From Bacteroidales bacterium (lineage in GTDB: Bacteria; Bacteroidota; Bacteroidia; Bacteroidales; NBLH01), in contig JALSLF010000461.1 of assembly GCA_026988445.1 (NCBI GenBank), positions 1-10,605 of the forward strand: DNA of 10,605 nt, given 5' to 3'. Under the pieces are notes generated by a model. That model made no database searches and had not been told where the DNA came from. It saw only the letters and a list, made by a program, of their open reading frames with translations. A program made the position numbers and the translations under genes. Positions 1-6,720 of this stretch are shown piece by piece (the first letter of the stretch is position 1; every line of letters starts with the position of its first letter).

Positions 1-1002
1 AGAAAAACAGAAGATAAAAACTTGTTTTTTAAAGGAACTGATTATTTGGGAATAACTCAAAATGAAGAATTCAGGAACTATTTAATCGAAGGTTTATCAA
101 AATACGGCAGTAGTTTTGGCGGCTCACGCTTATCGGGGAGTTTTGCGGATTTGTATTTTGCTGCCGAAAAACGTTTATCCGTAACAGCAAAAGCAGAAGC
201 AGCATTAACTTTTACATCAGGAACACTTTCCGGCATGGCAGTACTAAATATTTTGGATAAAGATAAAGAATTTATTTACGCACCCGATGTACATCCTGCA
301 CTATCTCCACCTAAACATTCAAAAAATATAAGTTTTGATTTATGGCAAACAAAGCTTATAGAAAAAGTTAAGAAAGAAAAAAAGCCACTGATTATATTAT
401 CCAATTCGGTAAATCCGCTACTCGTTAATAAATATAATTTTGATTGGATCAATCAACTTGCCGAACAAACTTCTGTAACTTTAATAATTGACGACTCGCA
501 CGGATTTGGTGTTTTAGGAAAAGAAGGTGCCGGTATATATAATGAATTACCGGATAAGGAAAATATTGAACGGATTGTAATCAGCTCATTAGGCAAAGCA
601 TGGGGACTGCCGGGCGGCATTGTATTAGCATCTGAAAAAATAATCAATAAACTCAAAACAAGCAGTTTATTTGGTGGTGCATCGCCAATGGTTCCTGCAT
701 ATTTACATGCATTTCTGAAATCGGAACATATTTATACACAAAATCGAAAAATTTTAAAAAATAATATTGATTTATTTTTACGCAATATACAAGATAAATT
801 TCAATTTAGCTATTTTAATGATTTTCCTGTATTTTCAACGCAAAATCATAAACTGTACAATATATTGTTAAAGCAAAATATTGAAATTTCGGCATTCAAT
901 TATCCTTCGCCGGATGCCGACAGATATACACGCATTGTGCTAAACGCAACGCATAGCGAAAAGGATATTCTGAAATTGTGCAAAGCAATGCTCAGAAATT
1001 AG
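1..1002 (+). CDS. Alpha-oxoamine synthase family PLP enzyme (BioF/KBL-like), 5'-truncated
   Basis: This is a fold-type I PLP enzyme of the family that includes 8-amino-7-oxononanoate synthase (BioF), 2-amino-3-ketobutyrate CoA ligase and serine palmitoyltransferase; these join an amino acid to an acyl-CoA with loss of CO2. Visible marks are the N-terminal TDYLGI motif, the segment FGGSRLSGSF, the aspartate-containing DDSHGFGVLG motif (codons near 490-520), and SSLGKAWGLPGG, whose lysine (codon 595-597) should form the Schiff base with PLP. The frame is open to base 1, and the DYLG motif normally lies some 40 residues inside the protein, so the TTG at position 22 is not the true start and the gene begins upstream. 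The usual GYxAN-type segment reads GTLSGMA and the substrate region around HPALSPP is short, so it is a divergent member. The substrate cannot be decided. It precedes hydE by 182 bases on the same strand. Confidence 0.85.
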   Translation, partial: RKTEDKNLFFKGTDYLGITQNEEFRNYLIEGLSKYGSSFGGSRLSGSFADLYFAAEKRLSVTAKAEAALTFTSGTLSGMAVLNILDKDKEFIYAPDVHPALSPPKHSKNISFDLWQTKLIEKVKKEKKPLIILSNSVNPLLVNKYNFDWINQLAEQTSVTLIIDDSHGFGVLGKEGAGIYNELPDKENIERIVISSLGKAWGLPGGIVLASEKIINKLKTSSLFGGASPMVPAYLHAFLKSEHIYTQNRKILKNNIDLFLRNIQDKFQFSYFNDFPVFSTQNHKLYNILLKQNIEISAFNYPSPDADRYTRIVLNATHSEKDILKLCKAMLRN

Positions 1003-1153
1003 ATAATTGCTCAATTTAGGTTTTAATAAATCTGCAAAAAAAATTGTCAATAGCTTAATGTTTTAGCATAAGGAAGATAAAACAATAAATAAAAAGGCTT
1101 TAGCCTAAAATTACAAAGTGACTTTTCTCATTTTTTATTTCGCAATAAAATCG

Positions 1154-1161
1154 TTTATTTG
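1154..1161 (+). promoter_or_regulatory. Possible -7 box upstream of hydE
   Basis: TTTATTTG matches the Bacteroidota -7 consensus TAnnTTTG at all but one fixed position and lies 23 bases before the hydE ATG. No clear TTTG -33 box is present about 20 bases upstream, so this is a weak call. It would mean that hydE has its own promoter and need not be read through from the PLP-enzyme gene. Confidence 0.3.
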
Positions 1162-1184
1162 TACAAAATTCATTTCCGTAAGCT

Positions 1185-2285
1185 ATGAGCGAAAAAATAA
1201 AGAAAATACTTGAAAAAAAGGAATTTAGCAAAGGTGATATTATTACGCTATTACAAGCAAATAAAGAAGAGCGCCAATTGATATTTGCTAAAGCAAATCA
1301 AGTTAAAAAAGATTTTGTCGGTTTAAAAACTTATTATCGCGGATTAATTGAATTTTCTAATATATGTGCAAAAGATTGTTATTATTGCGGAATACGTGCA
1401 AGCAATAAAAATGTGCAACGCTATGATATAAGCGATGAACAAATTCTGCAAGCCGTTAAATTTGCCTATGAGAATAATTACGGTTCGGTTGTTTTCCAAT
1501 CGGGAGAACGGGCTGATAAACAATTTATTGAACGAATAGAGCAACTGTTAATAAAAGCAAAAAAAATCACCAAGGGTAAAATTGGTATTACCATCTCGTT
1601 AGGTGAACAAAGTTTAGAAACGTACCGGCGTTGGTATAATGCAGGTGCGCACCGCTATCTCTTACGTATAGAGTCAAGTAATAAAGAACTGTACTATAAA
1701 ATACATCCACAGAATAAAATGCACGATTTTGATACCCGCTTAAATGCTCTGTATGACTTGCAAAAAGCAGGTTATCAAACCGGCACGGGTGTTATGATTG
1801 GTTTACCCTTTCAAACTTACGAACATCTTGCAGATGACTTACTGTTTTTTAAAGCATTTGATGTGGACATGGTGGGTATGGGACCCTATATAGAGCATAC
1901 GGAAACACCTTTGTATGAACACCGCAACTTGCTTCTTCCTTTGGAAGAACGTTTTAATTTAACACTGAAAATGATTGCTATCCTGCGCATTATGATGAAA
2001 GATATTAATATCGCCGCAGCCACAGCATTGCAAGCAATTGACCCTATTGGAAGAGAAAAAGCCCTAAAAGTAGGTGCAAATATTATTATGCCCAACATCA
2101 CCCCTACTATTAACCGGGAAAATTATCAACTGTATGAAAACAAACCTTGTATTGACGAAGGCGCCGATGAATGTACCCATTGTTTAGAAGCACGCATCAC
2201 CATTTCGGGCGATGATATCGGCTATGGAGAATGGGGAGATGCACCGCATTTTGAAAAAAGAACAAAAATAAAAAAAGAGGCTTGA
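1185..2285 (+). CDS. hydE: [FeFe]-hydrogenase maturation radical SAM enzyme HydE
   Basis: HydE is one of three dedicated maturases (with HydF and HydG) that build the diiron subcluster of the [FeFe]-hydrogenase H-cluster; it acts in the cytoplasm on the iron-cyanide-carbonyl-cysteine product of HydG. The 366-residue protein has the radical SAM motif CxxxCxxC at C61, C65 and C68 in the context CAKDCYYCGIR, typical of HydE. Other HydE-like stretches are FQSGE (104-108), TISLGE (136-141), RYLLRIES (157-164), MVGMGPYIEH (229-238) and ANIIMPNITP (298-307). C322, C330 and C333 form a Cx7CxxC motif that fits the second, auxiliary iron-sulfur site found in some HydE proteins. The ATG at 1185 gives normal family length. 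The related BioB and PylB are less likely because the GMGPYI-H-TPL and IMPN-TP segments match HydE. No hydF, hydG or hydrogenase gene is in the window. Confidence 0.93.
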   Translation: MSEKIKKILEKKEFSKGDIITLLQANKEERQLIFAKANQVKKDFVGLKTYYRGLIEFSNICAKDCYYCGIRASNKNVQRYDISDEQILQAVKFAYENNYGSVVFQSGERADKQFIERIEQLLIKAKKITKGKIGITISLGEQSLETYRRWYNAGAHRYLLRIESSNKELYYKIHPQNKMHDFDTRLNALYDLQKAGYQTGTGVMIGLPFQTYEHLADDLLFFKAFDVDMVGMGPYIEHTETPLYEHRNLLLPLEERFNLTLKMIAILRIMMKDINIAAATALQAIDPIGREKALKVGANIIMPNITPTINRENYQLYENKPCIDEGADECTHCLEARITISGDDIGYGEWGDAPHFEKRTKIKKEA

Positions 2286-2297
2286 AAGCCCTTTTTT
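2272..2297 (+). terminator. Rho-independent terminator of hydE, overlapping its 3' end
   Basis: An A-rich left arm ending in GGCT (2279-2282) pairs with AGCC (2287-2290); after one mismatch the A-tract 2272-2276 faces the T-tract 2293-2297. The loop TGAA (2283-2286) contains the hydE stop codon, so the last two sense codons form the stem. The A-tract and T-tract on opposite sides could let it work in both directions. A diverged copy lies at 2434-2461. Confidence 0.7.
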
Positions 2298-2315
2298 AAT
2301 ACCTTTAAATTTAGG

Positions 2316-2430
2316 AAATAAAAATACCCTAGCGAATATAAAGCTGAATATCGAACACTGATTAACGATTTTAGATTTTTGAAGTTAAAAACTACTTACA
2401 GATTTTCAAAGAGCAAAAATAAATCTAAAA
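2316..2430. repeat. Direct repeat, copy 1 (right arm lost)
   Basis: This 115-base stretch is nearly identical to 2471-2586. It starts AAATAAAAATACCCTAGCG and ends ATAAATCTAAAA. Differences are few: GCTG versus GTTG, and a small cluster around 2401-2412. The similarity extends left with an indel of 10 bases to CCCTTTTTTAAT (2289-2300 and 2454-2465), so terminator half and repeat were duplicated together. Copy 1 keeps the left arm of the inverted repeat (2360-2380) but its right arm stops after CTAAAA. No open reading frame of note is present. Confidence 0.85.
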
Positions 2431-2433
2431 GCG

Positions 2434-2461
2434 AAAAAGAGAGACTAAACGCTCCCTTTTT
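2434..2461. terminator. Second terminator-like hairpin in the hydE/usp convergent gap
   Basis: AAAAAGAGAG (2434-2443) pairs with CTCCCTTTTT (2452-2461) with one A-C mismatch around an 8-base loop. An A-tract precedes it and a T-tract follows, so it could stop transcription from either strand. It corresponds in position and partly in sequence to the hydE terminator and appears to be its duplicated copy. Confidence 0.5.
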
Positions 2462-2470
2462 TAATATCTT

Positions 2471-2586
2471 AAATAAAAATACCCTAGCGAATATAAAGTT
2501 GAATATCGAACACTGATTAACGATTTTAGATTTTTGAAGTTAAAAACTACTTACAAATGTTTCAAAAAGCAAAAATAAATCTAAAA
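2471..2586. repeat. Direct repeat, copy 2 (intact inverted repeat)
   Basis: This is the second, more complete copy of the 115-base unit, offset by 155 bases from copy 1. It continues past 2586 into TCGTTAATC, giving a complete right arm of the internal inverted repeat, and ends about 12 bases before the stop codon of the stress-protein gene. The look is that of a noncoding dispersed repeat rather than a gene; whether other copies exist in the genome cannot be seen here. Confidence 0.85.
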
Positions 2587-2595
2587 TCGTTAATC
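2515..2595. repeat. Long inverted repeat in repeat copy 2
   Basis: The left arm 2515-2535 (GATTAACGATTTTAGATTTTT) is complementary to the right arm 2571-2595, where ATCTAAAATCGTTAATC is the perfect 17-base part and a TAA insertion interrupts the inner part. The arms enclose about 35 bases. Weaker complementarity runs outward to about 2506 and 2604. The transcript could fold into a long AT-rich hairpin just past the stress-protein stop codon. No T-tract follows directly, so it may be a processing or stability element, or the ends of a miniature mobile element. Confidence 0.75.
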
Positions 2596-2606
2596 GGTAT
2601 TCTTTG

Positions 2607-3485
2607 TTAATGCCAAGAAGCCTTTTTAACCGTAACCGGATTAATACATATAACCGGAATTTGTGATGTATTAAAAATAATTTGTTCGTCTTGCGAATCA
2701 AAGAAATGGAAAAAGCGTTCTGAGCTCACCATAGTCATAATCAAATCAGCCTCGTTAATAACTGCATAATCGATAACTTGTTTTGCAAAATTACCGGCAC
2801 CTTCTTCCGAAACTTTATCCACATATTTAATTCCGTGTTTATCAAAAATAATTTTAATTTGTTTAACCACCGACATAATTTTCTTTTTTTGATATTTTTC
2901 ACTTTCTCTACGCGGAAAAATATGAATGGTAGCATCAAATATTTTTGCAATAAAAATTGCCCAGTTTACTTTTTGCCGGTCTTGAGTATCGGTAGTAACC
3001 GGGAAAACAATATTTTGATAAGGTCGATGTAAACCTTTTTTCTGAACAACAATTGTCGGGACATTCGTTCGTGAAATTACTTTCAACGCATAGCTACCGG
3101 TAATTCTTTGAAAACCAACTTTTCCGTGTGTTCCCAATACAATCATTTTTGCACCTACTTCGCTTACTGCTTTTTGCACTTGCTTAAAAAGCTTACCTTC
3201 TTTTATAAGATAGCTGGCTTCAACATTGTGTTCTTTATAAATACTTTCAACTTGTTCTTTCAGCTTTTCTTCAATATTACTAATTGCTAACTTATTGTCT
3301 TCTAAATACTGTTTAGTATCTTCATTAACAATATGCAAAAGAACGATTTTGTGTTTAATGTGTTTTGCAATACCAATTGAATGAGATACTGCATTTTCAC
3401 ATACCTCGGAAAAATCCGTTGGAACTAGAATTATGTCGTTGAATTTAAGCTTTTTTACCTTTTTCTTTTTTTTGATAACTTCCAT
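2607..3485 (-). CDS. Universal stress protein with two UspA domains
   Basis: A cytoplasmic stress protein with two UspA-type domains in tandem, 292 residues from the ATG at 3485. The first domain (about residues 16-147) starts with the typical strand NDIILVPTDFSE and carries a nucleotide-binding-like motif GTHG-x8-GS (residues 118-131), near the GxxG-x9-G(S/T) consensus of ATP-binding family members. The second domain (about 155-283) starts QNIVFPVTTD but lacks the glycine motif and probably does not bind ATP. The N-terminus has a lysine-rich stretch. A TTG start at 3512 is possible in frame, but the exact -7 box at 3524-3531 would put the transcript start almost on it, so the ATG is preferred. 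It is the last of three minus-strand genes, 72 bases after the SPOR-like gene. The two-domain form is common in Bacteroidota; the specific stress is unknown. Confidence 0.9.
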   Translation of the reverse strand: MEVIKKKKKVKKLKFNDIILVPTDFSEVCENAVSHSIGIAKHIKHKIVLLHIVNEDTKQYLEDNKLAISNIEEKLKEQVESIYKEHNVEASYLIKEGKLFKQVQKAVSEVGAKMIVLGTHGKVGFQRITGSYALKVISRTNVPTIVVQKKGLHRPYQNIVFPVTTDTQDRQKVNWAIFIAKIFDATIHIFPRRESEKYQKKKIMSVVKQIKIIFDKHGIKYVDKVSEEGAGNFAKQVIDYAVINEADLIMTMVSSERFFHFFDSQDEQIIFNTSQIPVICINPVTVKKASWH

Positions 3486-3523
3486 TGTGCTAGTATTTAA
3501 GGTTCGTGACAAAGTGTATATAA

Positions 3524-3531
3524 CAAATATA
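3524..3531 (-). promoter_or_regulatory. Bacteroidota -7 promoter box for the universal stress protein
   Basis: On the minus strand this reads TATATTTG, an exact match to TAnnTTTG. It lies 38 bases before the ATG at 3485 and predicts a leader of roughly 30 bases. No perfect TTTG -33 box is seen. It suggests that the stress protein is expressed from its own promoter as well as, or instead of, read-through from ppk1. Confidence 0.55.
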
Positions 3532-3557
3532 CAAAAAAATGTGAAAATATGGATTAA

Positions 3558-4175
3558 TTATTTGATTTTCTTCAAACTTTCTTCGTTTCTGTTAATCATT
3601 TTAGAAATTTCTGCATCTTCTTGACTAGTGAAAGGTCCTATAGTTAATTTTTTCTGCTCCATATGAAGCAAAGACCATAAAGTTTCTTTGAAAGCTTTTA
3701 ATGAACCTTCTGAAACAGCAGCAGGAATTCTAGATAAAAGATAGCGATGTGTTCTTTTTGTTATTTCAAATTCTAATGTGTACCAGTAATAAGTATTATC
3801 GGTAGTATCCACGGTATTTTCAATTTCTTTTTGCATAGCGGCATCACTTTTTCTACCCAAATTATAGCATTTATTTGCTGTTTTGGCATCTTCTAGCGAG
3901 GAAAAAGGACCAATGCATAATTGATTGCCTCCGTTAATATTTCGCCAAACATCTCTGTTGTATTTTTTTAAGGTACCTCCTTTAATTTCCTTTCCCACAC
4001 GCCTCACGGTATATATAGGCATGTGCAACTCTCTGTCCATTTTTATTTCTGCTTTAACATAAAACCAAAAAACATATTTTTTACTGTCGTCTAAACCAAT
4101 AGTATTGCCTTGCGCTATAATATACGAAGTTTTAGTTACAAATAAAATCAATATTAATAAAAGTACTTTTTTCAT
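3558..4175 (-). CDS. Exported protein with two SPOR-like repeats
   Basis: A 205-residue protein with a clear Sec signal peptide: MKK, then a hydrophobic run to about residue 20, with likely cleavage after YIIA. There is no lipobox cysteine, so it is periplasmic or secreted. The mature part is an internal duplication: residues 38-105 and 131-195 align through an aromatic-rich first strand, a T/S-LK-Y/F...W segment, and the strongest motif L-x-IGPF-(S/T)-S/Q-x-EDA at 87-97 and 178-188. The IGPF-x-S-xx-DA pattern is typical of SPOR domains, which bind denuded peptidoglycan, but each repeat here is short and the assignment is by motif only. It lies 75 bases after ppk1 and 72 bases before the stress-protein gene on the same strand. 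I do not recognise a named family, and its role beside ppk1 is unknown. Confidence 0.75.
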   Translation of the reverse strand: MKKVLLLILILFVTKTSYIIAQGNTIGLDDSKKYVFWFYVKAEIKMDRELHMPIYTVRRVGKEIKGGTLKKYNRDVWRNINGGNQLCIGPFSSLEDAKTANKCYNLGRKSDAAMQKEIENTVDTTDNTYYWYTLEFEITKRTHRYLLSRIPAAVSEGSLKAFKETLWSLLHMEQKKLTIGPFTSQEDAEISKMINRNEESLKKIK

Positions 4176-4195
4176 TTTTTTAGATTTTTAAATAA

Positions 4196-4251
4196 TTTAT
4201 CTAGTTTGTTTTCAAAAATTATTCCAAGCAATAAGTTATTTTATCTAGTTT
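4196..4251. repeat. Pair of 12-base direct repeats between ppk1 and the SPOR-like gene
   Basis: TTTATCTAGTTT occurs at 4196-4207 and again at 4240-4251, 44 bases apart, the second touching the ppk1 stop codon. The spacing is about four helical turns. It could be a duplicated protein-binding site or a trace of a small duplication. With such AT-rich sequence, chance cannot be excluded. Confidence 0.5.
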
Positions 4252-6359
4252 TATGAATTATCTAAATTCTTTGATAAGCTACTTAAATAATTATAAATCT
4301 CAATTTGTGCTCTAATTGCTTTCTCGCCGGCAGGTGGTTTTTTCCAATCGTATAGATTATTTCCTAAAATACGTGCTTTCACATTATCTTTTAATTGTAT
4401 ATCTAAAATATCCAAAAGTTCCTTTTTTATGGTTTCATTATAAATAGGAACCATTAGCTCTACTCGCCTATTCAAATTTCTTTTCATTAAGTCGGCAGAT
4501 GAAATATAAATATCATTTTTGCCATTATTGTAAAAAACAAAAACCCGGGCATGTTCTAAGTATTTATCAACAATACGTATTACCCTTATGTTTTTGCTAA
4601 ACGGACGATTGGGTACAATACGGCAAATACCTCTGATAATCAGGTCTATTTTAACACCTTGGGTGCTTGCTTCGTAAAACAAATCAATCATTTTACGGTC
4701 TTCAAGACTGTTCATTTTAAACAATAAATAGCCTTTTTTCCCTTGCTTAACATGTTCAATTTCACGTTCTACTTTTGCTCTAAACTCTTGTTTTAAATTA
4801 AATTTCGGAACCAAAAAATGTTTAAAATCTACTTTTACATAAGGTTTTTCCAGATAGTTAAACATTTTATTGATTTCATCAATAAATTCCGGATTTGAAG
4901 TAAAAAAACCATGATCTGCATATAAGGTTGCCGTTTTTTCATTAAAATTTCCGGTACTTAAAAAAGCAATACCTTTTCTTTTACCGTCTTTAATACTTGG
5001 TCGCATCATTACCAGGGCTGCTTTAGCATGTACTTTTAAACCCGGAAGGCTGGGAATAATATTTATTCCGGCTTTTCTCATTCTATCGGCAAAATTCAAG
5101 TTTGCTTCCTCGTCAAAACGTGCTTTAAACTCAACAAAAACAGTAACTTTTTTCCCATTTAGGGCAGCACTAATTAGTGAACTGACGATAGCAGAATTAG
5201 TTGCTACACGATATTGTGTAGTTTTAATTTCTTCAACTTTTGGTTCCAGAGCTGCTTCATTAAAAAAGCGCAATACAGGATCATAAGAATGATAAGGTAA
5301 ATGAAGCATAAACTCTTTGTCTTTTACTAATTTTAAAATAGGTACCGAATGGTCTATTTCATGATGTTTCAGTTTTGGCGTATCCTCGCTTTTTAGTTTT
5401 ATTTTTGTAGGATTTGGTAAATCTCTTAAATCAAATAAATTGTGATATTTTAGTCCGGGAACCAAATCGTTTTTATGCAGGTTAAATGCTTTTTTTAATA
5501 ATCGAAGAAAATCCTCAGGAATATTTTTATCGTATAAAAAACGTGCAGGCATTCCGGTTTTTCTTTTTGATAATCCTTTACGTATTTTTTCTACCAGATT
5601 TCCTTTAAATTCATCTTCAATAGGAAGTTCTGCATTTCTGGATATCTTAATACAATAGCTGGAATCTACTTTATATCCGGGAAATAAAATTTTTAAACCA
5701 ATGCGGATAATATCATCAAGAAACATGATGTAGTGCCTGTTTCCTGCTCTCGGTAGTTGAATAAAACGCTTTAAACGTTTACTGGGAACTTTAACAATTG
5801 CATATTGGGGGCGTTTATTCAGTTTTATCTCCTGATTGTTATTTTTTTTCTTTGATTTTTTCTTTTTAAAAAGTTTAACGGCAAGATACAGTTTATTGTC
5901 CTGCAAAAAAGATAAAACATCGCCTTCGGTCAGTAATACCGGTAAAACATCCGGTAATATTTCTTGCAGAAAAAACTTATTTACAAATTCCGTTTGTTCT
6001 TCATTTAAAATATTATCTTGTACCAAGATAATATTATGCTTTCTAAGTTCCGGAAGAATTTTATCAAAAAAAACTTGTTCGTAAATATCTTGCTGCCGGA
6101 TAACCTCTTTATTTATACTTTCCAGAACATCCTGCGGATTATAGTCTAATTTTTCGAGTTGATTAGCACCCAAACTTAATAAACTACGATAAGATGCCAC
6201 ACGGACTTTATAAAACTCATCTAAATTAGAATCATAAATGGCTAAAAAATTTATACGGTCGTAAAGCTTCAAATGTTCGTCCATTGCCTCTTCTAAAACC
6301 CGAAAATTAAACGAAAGCCAACTTAGTTCCCTATCGTAATATCTGTTTTCTTTATCCAT
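4251..6359 (-). CDS. ppk1: Polyphosphate kinase 1
   Basis: PPK1 reversibly transfers the terminal phosphate of ATP onto polyphosphate chains and is usually linked to the inner membrane. The 702-residue protein has normal family length and all four domains. Seen in order: the N-terminal start RYYDRELSWLSFNFRVLEEA (7-26); the nucleotide-site segment YDSNLDEFYKVR (42-53); R384 and R414, matching the phosphate/magnesium-binding arginines; the autophosphorylated histidine H444 in VHAKAAL; FLSTGNFNEKTA (466-477); and the second catalytic histidine H603 in YLEHARVF, followed by ISSADLMKRNLNRRVEL. An odd detail is a lysine/asparagine-rich insertion at 165-175 (KKKKSKKKNNN). The ATG at 6359 directly precedes the conserved N-terminus. 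It is the first of three co-directional genes and is divergent from the SiaB/SiaC fusion gene. Confidence 0.97.
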   Translation of the reverse strand: MDKENRYYDRELSWLSFNFRVLEEAMDEHLKLYDRINFLAIYDSNLDEFYKVRVASYRSLLSLGANQLEKLDYNPQDVLESINKEVIRQQDIYEQVFFDKILPELRKHNIILVQDNILNEEQTEFVNKFFLQEILPDVLPVLLTEGDVLSFLQDNKLYLAVKLFKKKKSKKKNNNQEIKLNKRPQYAIVKVPSKRLKRFIQLPRAGNRHYIMFLDDIIRIGLKILFPGYKVDSSYCIKISRNAELPIEDEFKGNLVEKIRKGLSKRKTGMPARFLYDKNIPEDFLRLLKKAFNLHKNDLVPGLKYHNLFDLRDLPNPTKIKLKSEDTPKLKHHEIDHSVPILKLVKDKEFMLHLPYHSYDPVLRFFNEAALEPKVEEIKTTQYRVATNSAIVSSLISAALNGKKVTVFVEFKARFDEEANLNFADRMRKAGINIIPSLPGLKVHAKAALVMMRPSIKDGKRKGIAFLSTGNFNEKTATLYADHGFFTSNPEFIDEINKMFNYLEKPYVKVDFKHFLVPKFNLKQEFRAKVEREIEHVKQGKKGYLLFKMNSLEDRKMIDLFYEASTQGVKIDLIIRGICRIVPNRPFSKNIRVIRIVDKYLEHARVFVFYNNGKNDIYISSADLMKRNLNRRVELMVPIYNETIKKELLDILDIQLKDNVKARILGNNLYDWKKPPAGEKAIRAQIEIYNYLSSLSKNLDNS

Positions 6360-6720
6360 ATATGCTAAAACGCTTTTATTTTATGCAAAACAAAAAATTA
6401 TTAATACGCGAATCCAAAAACCGTTTAAATCTTTTTCAATAAATAAGCCAAACTGATTTTCCGCTATTTAAAGATGTAAATATACAAAAACATTTTCTTT
6501 GTCCGAACAAAATGCTTGATAGTCAAATTTCCCCGTAAATATTTGTAAAAAAGTCACTTACAATAATTATCACAATATAACAATCTCATTATATGTGTTT
6601 TGGTAAAGAAATTGCAGGTAATTACAAATAATTTCAGCTACTTAATTAATATGGATTTTTTTAATATAAAATAATGTATTAATTTTAAGAACCATAATTA
6701 TTAACTTTATTAGAACAAAA
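6360..6720. other. Divergent intergenic region between ppk1 and the SiaB-SiaB-SiaC gene
   Basis: This very AT-rich stretch of 361 bases holds no gene I can support. It must contain the promoters of both flanking genes. The best minus-strand candidate for ppk1 is TATATTTA at 6477-6484, one base off TAnnTTTG, giving a leader of about 110 bases. On the plus strand TAACTTTA (6702-6709) is also one base off, but is so close to the GTG start that the message would be almost leaderless. The 16-mer ACAATATAACAATCTC (6572-6587) recurs at 10438-10453. Confidence 0.6.

Noticed and set aside
22..24. TTG as start codon of the first gene
   Set aside because: The frame is open upstream to base 1, and the conserved DYLG motif lies only a few codons after it, whereas family members have some 40 residues before it. 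The gene is cut by the window edge.
1095..1106. AGGCTTTAGCCT hairpin between the PLP gene and hydE
   Set aside because: The stem is only four or five base pairs and no T-tract follows; not a convincing terminator.
1185..2285. Biotin synthase (BioB), suggested by the BioF-like neighbour
   Set aside because: The CYYCGIR context, the GMGPYI-H-TPL and IMPN-TP segments, and the C-terminal Cx7CxxC fit HydE; these are not BioB features.
2316..2586. CRISPR array or insertion sequence
   Set aside because: Only two long copies without short regular spacers, no cas genes, and no transposase or remnant of one.
2778..3290. Plus-strand open frames opposite the universal stress protein gene
   Set aside because: They have low-complexity Phe/Asn-rich translations mirroring the A-rich coding strand of a well-supported gene.
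3486..3512. TTG start giving a nine-residue longer universal stress protein
   Set aside because: The exact -7 box at 3524-3531 would start transcription almost on the TTG, and the extra residues add nothing to the domain. The ATG at 3485 is preferred.
6702..6709. TAACTTTA as promoter of the SiaB-SiaB-SiaC gene
   Set aside because: One mismatch to the -7 consensus, no -33 box, and a distance to the GTG that would leave almost no leader. Not strong enough for a feature.
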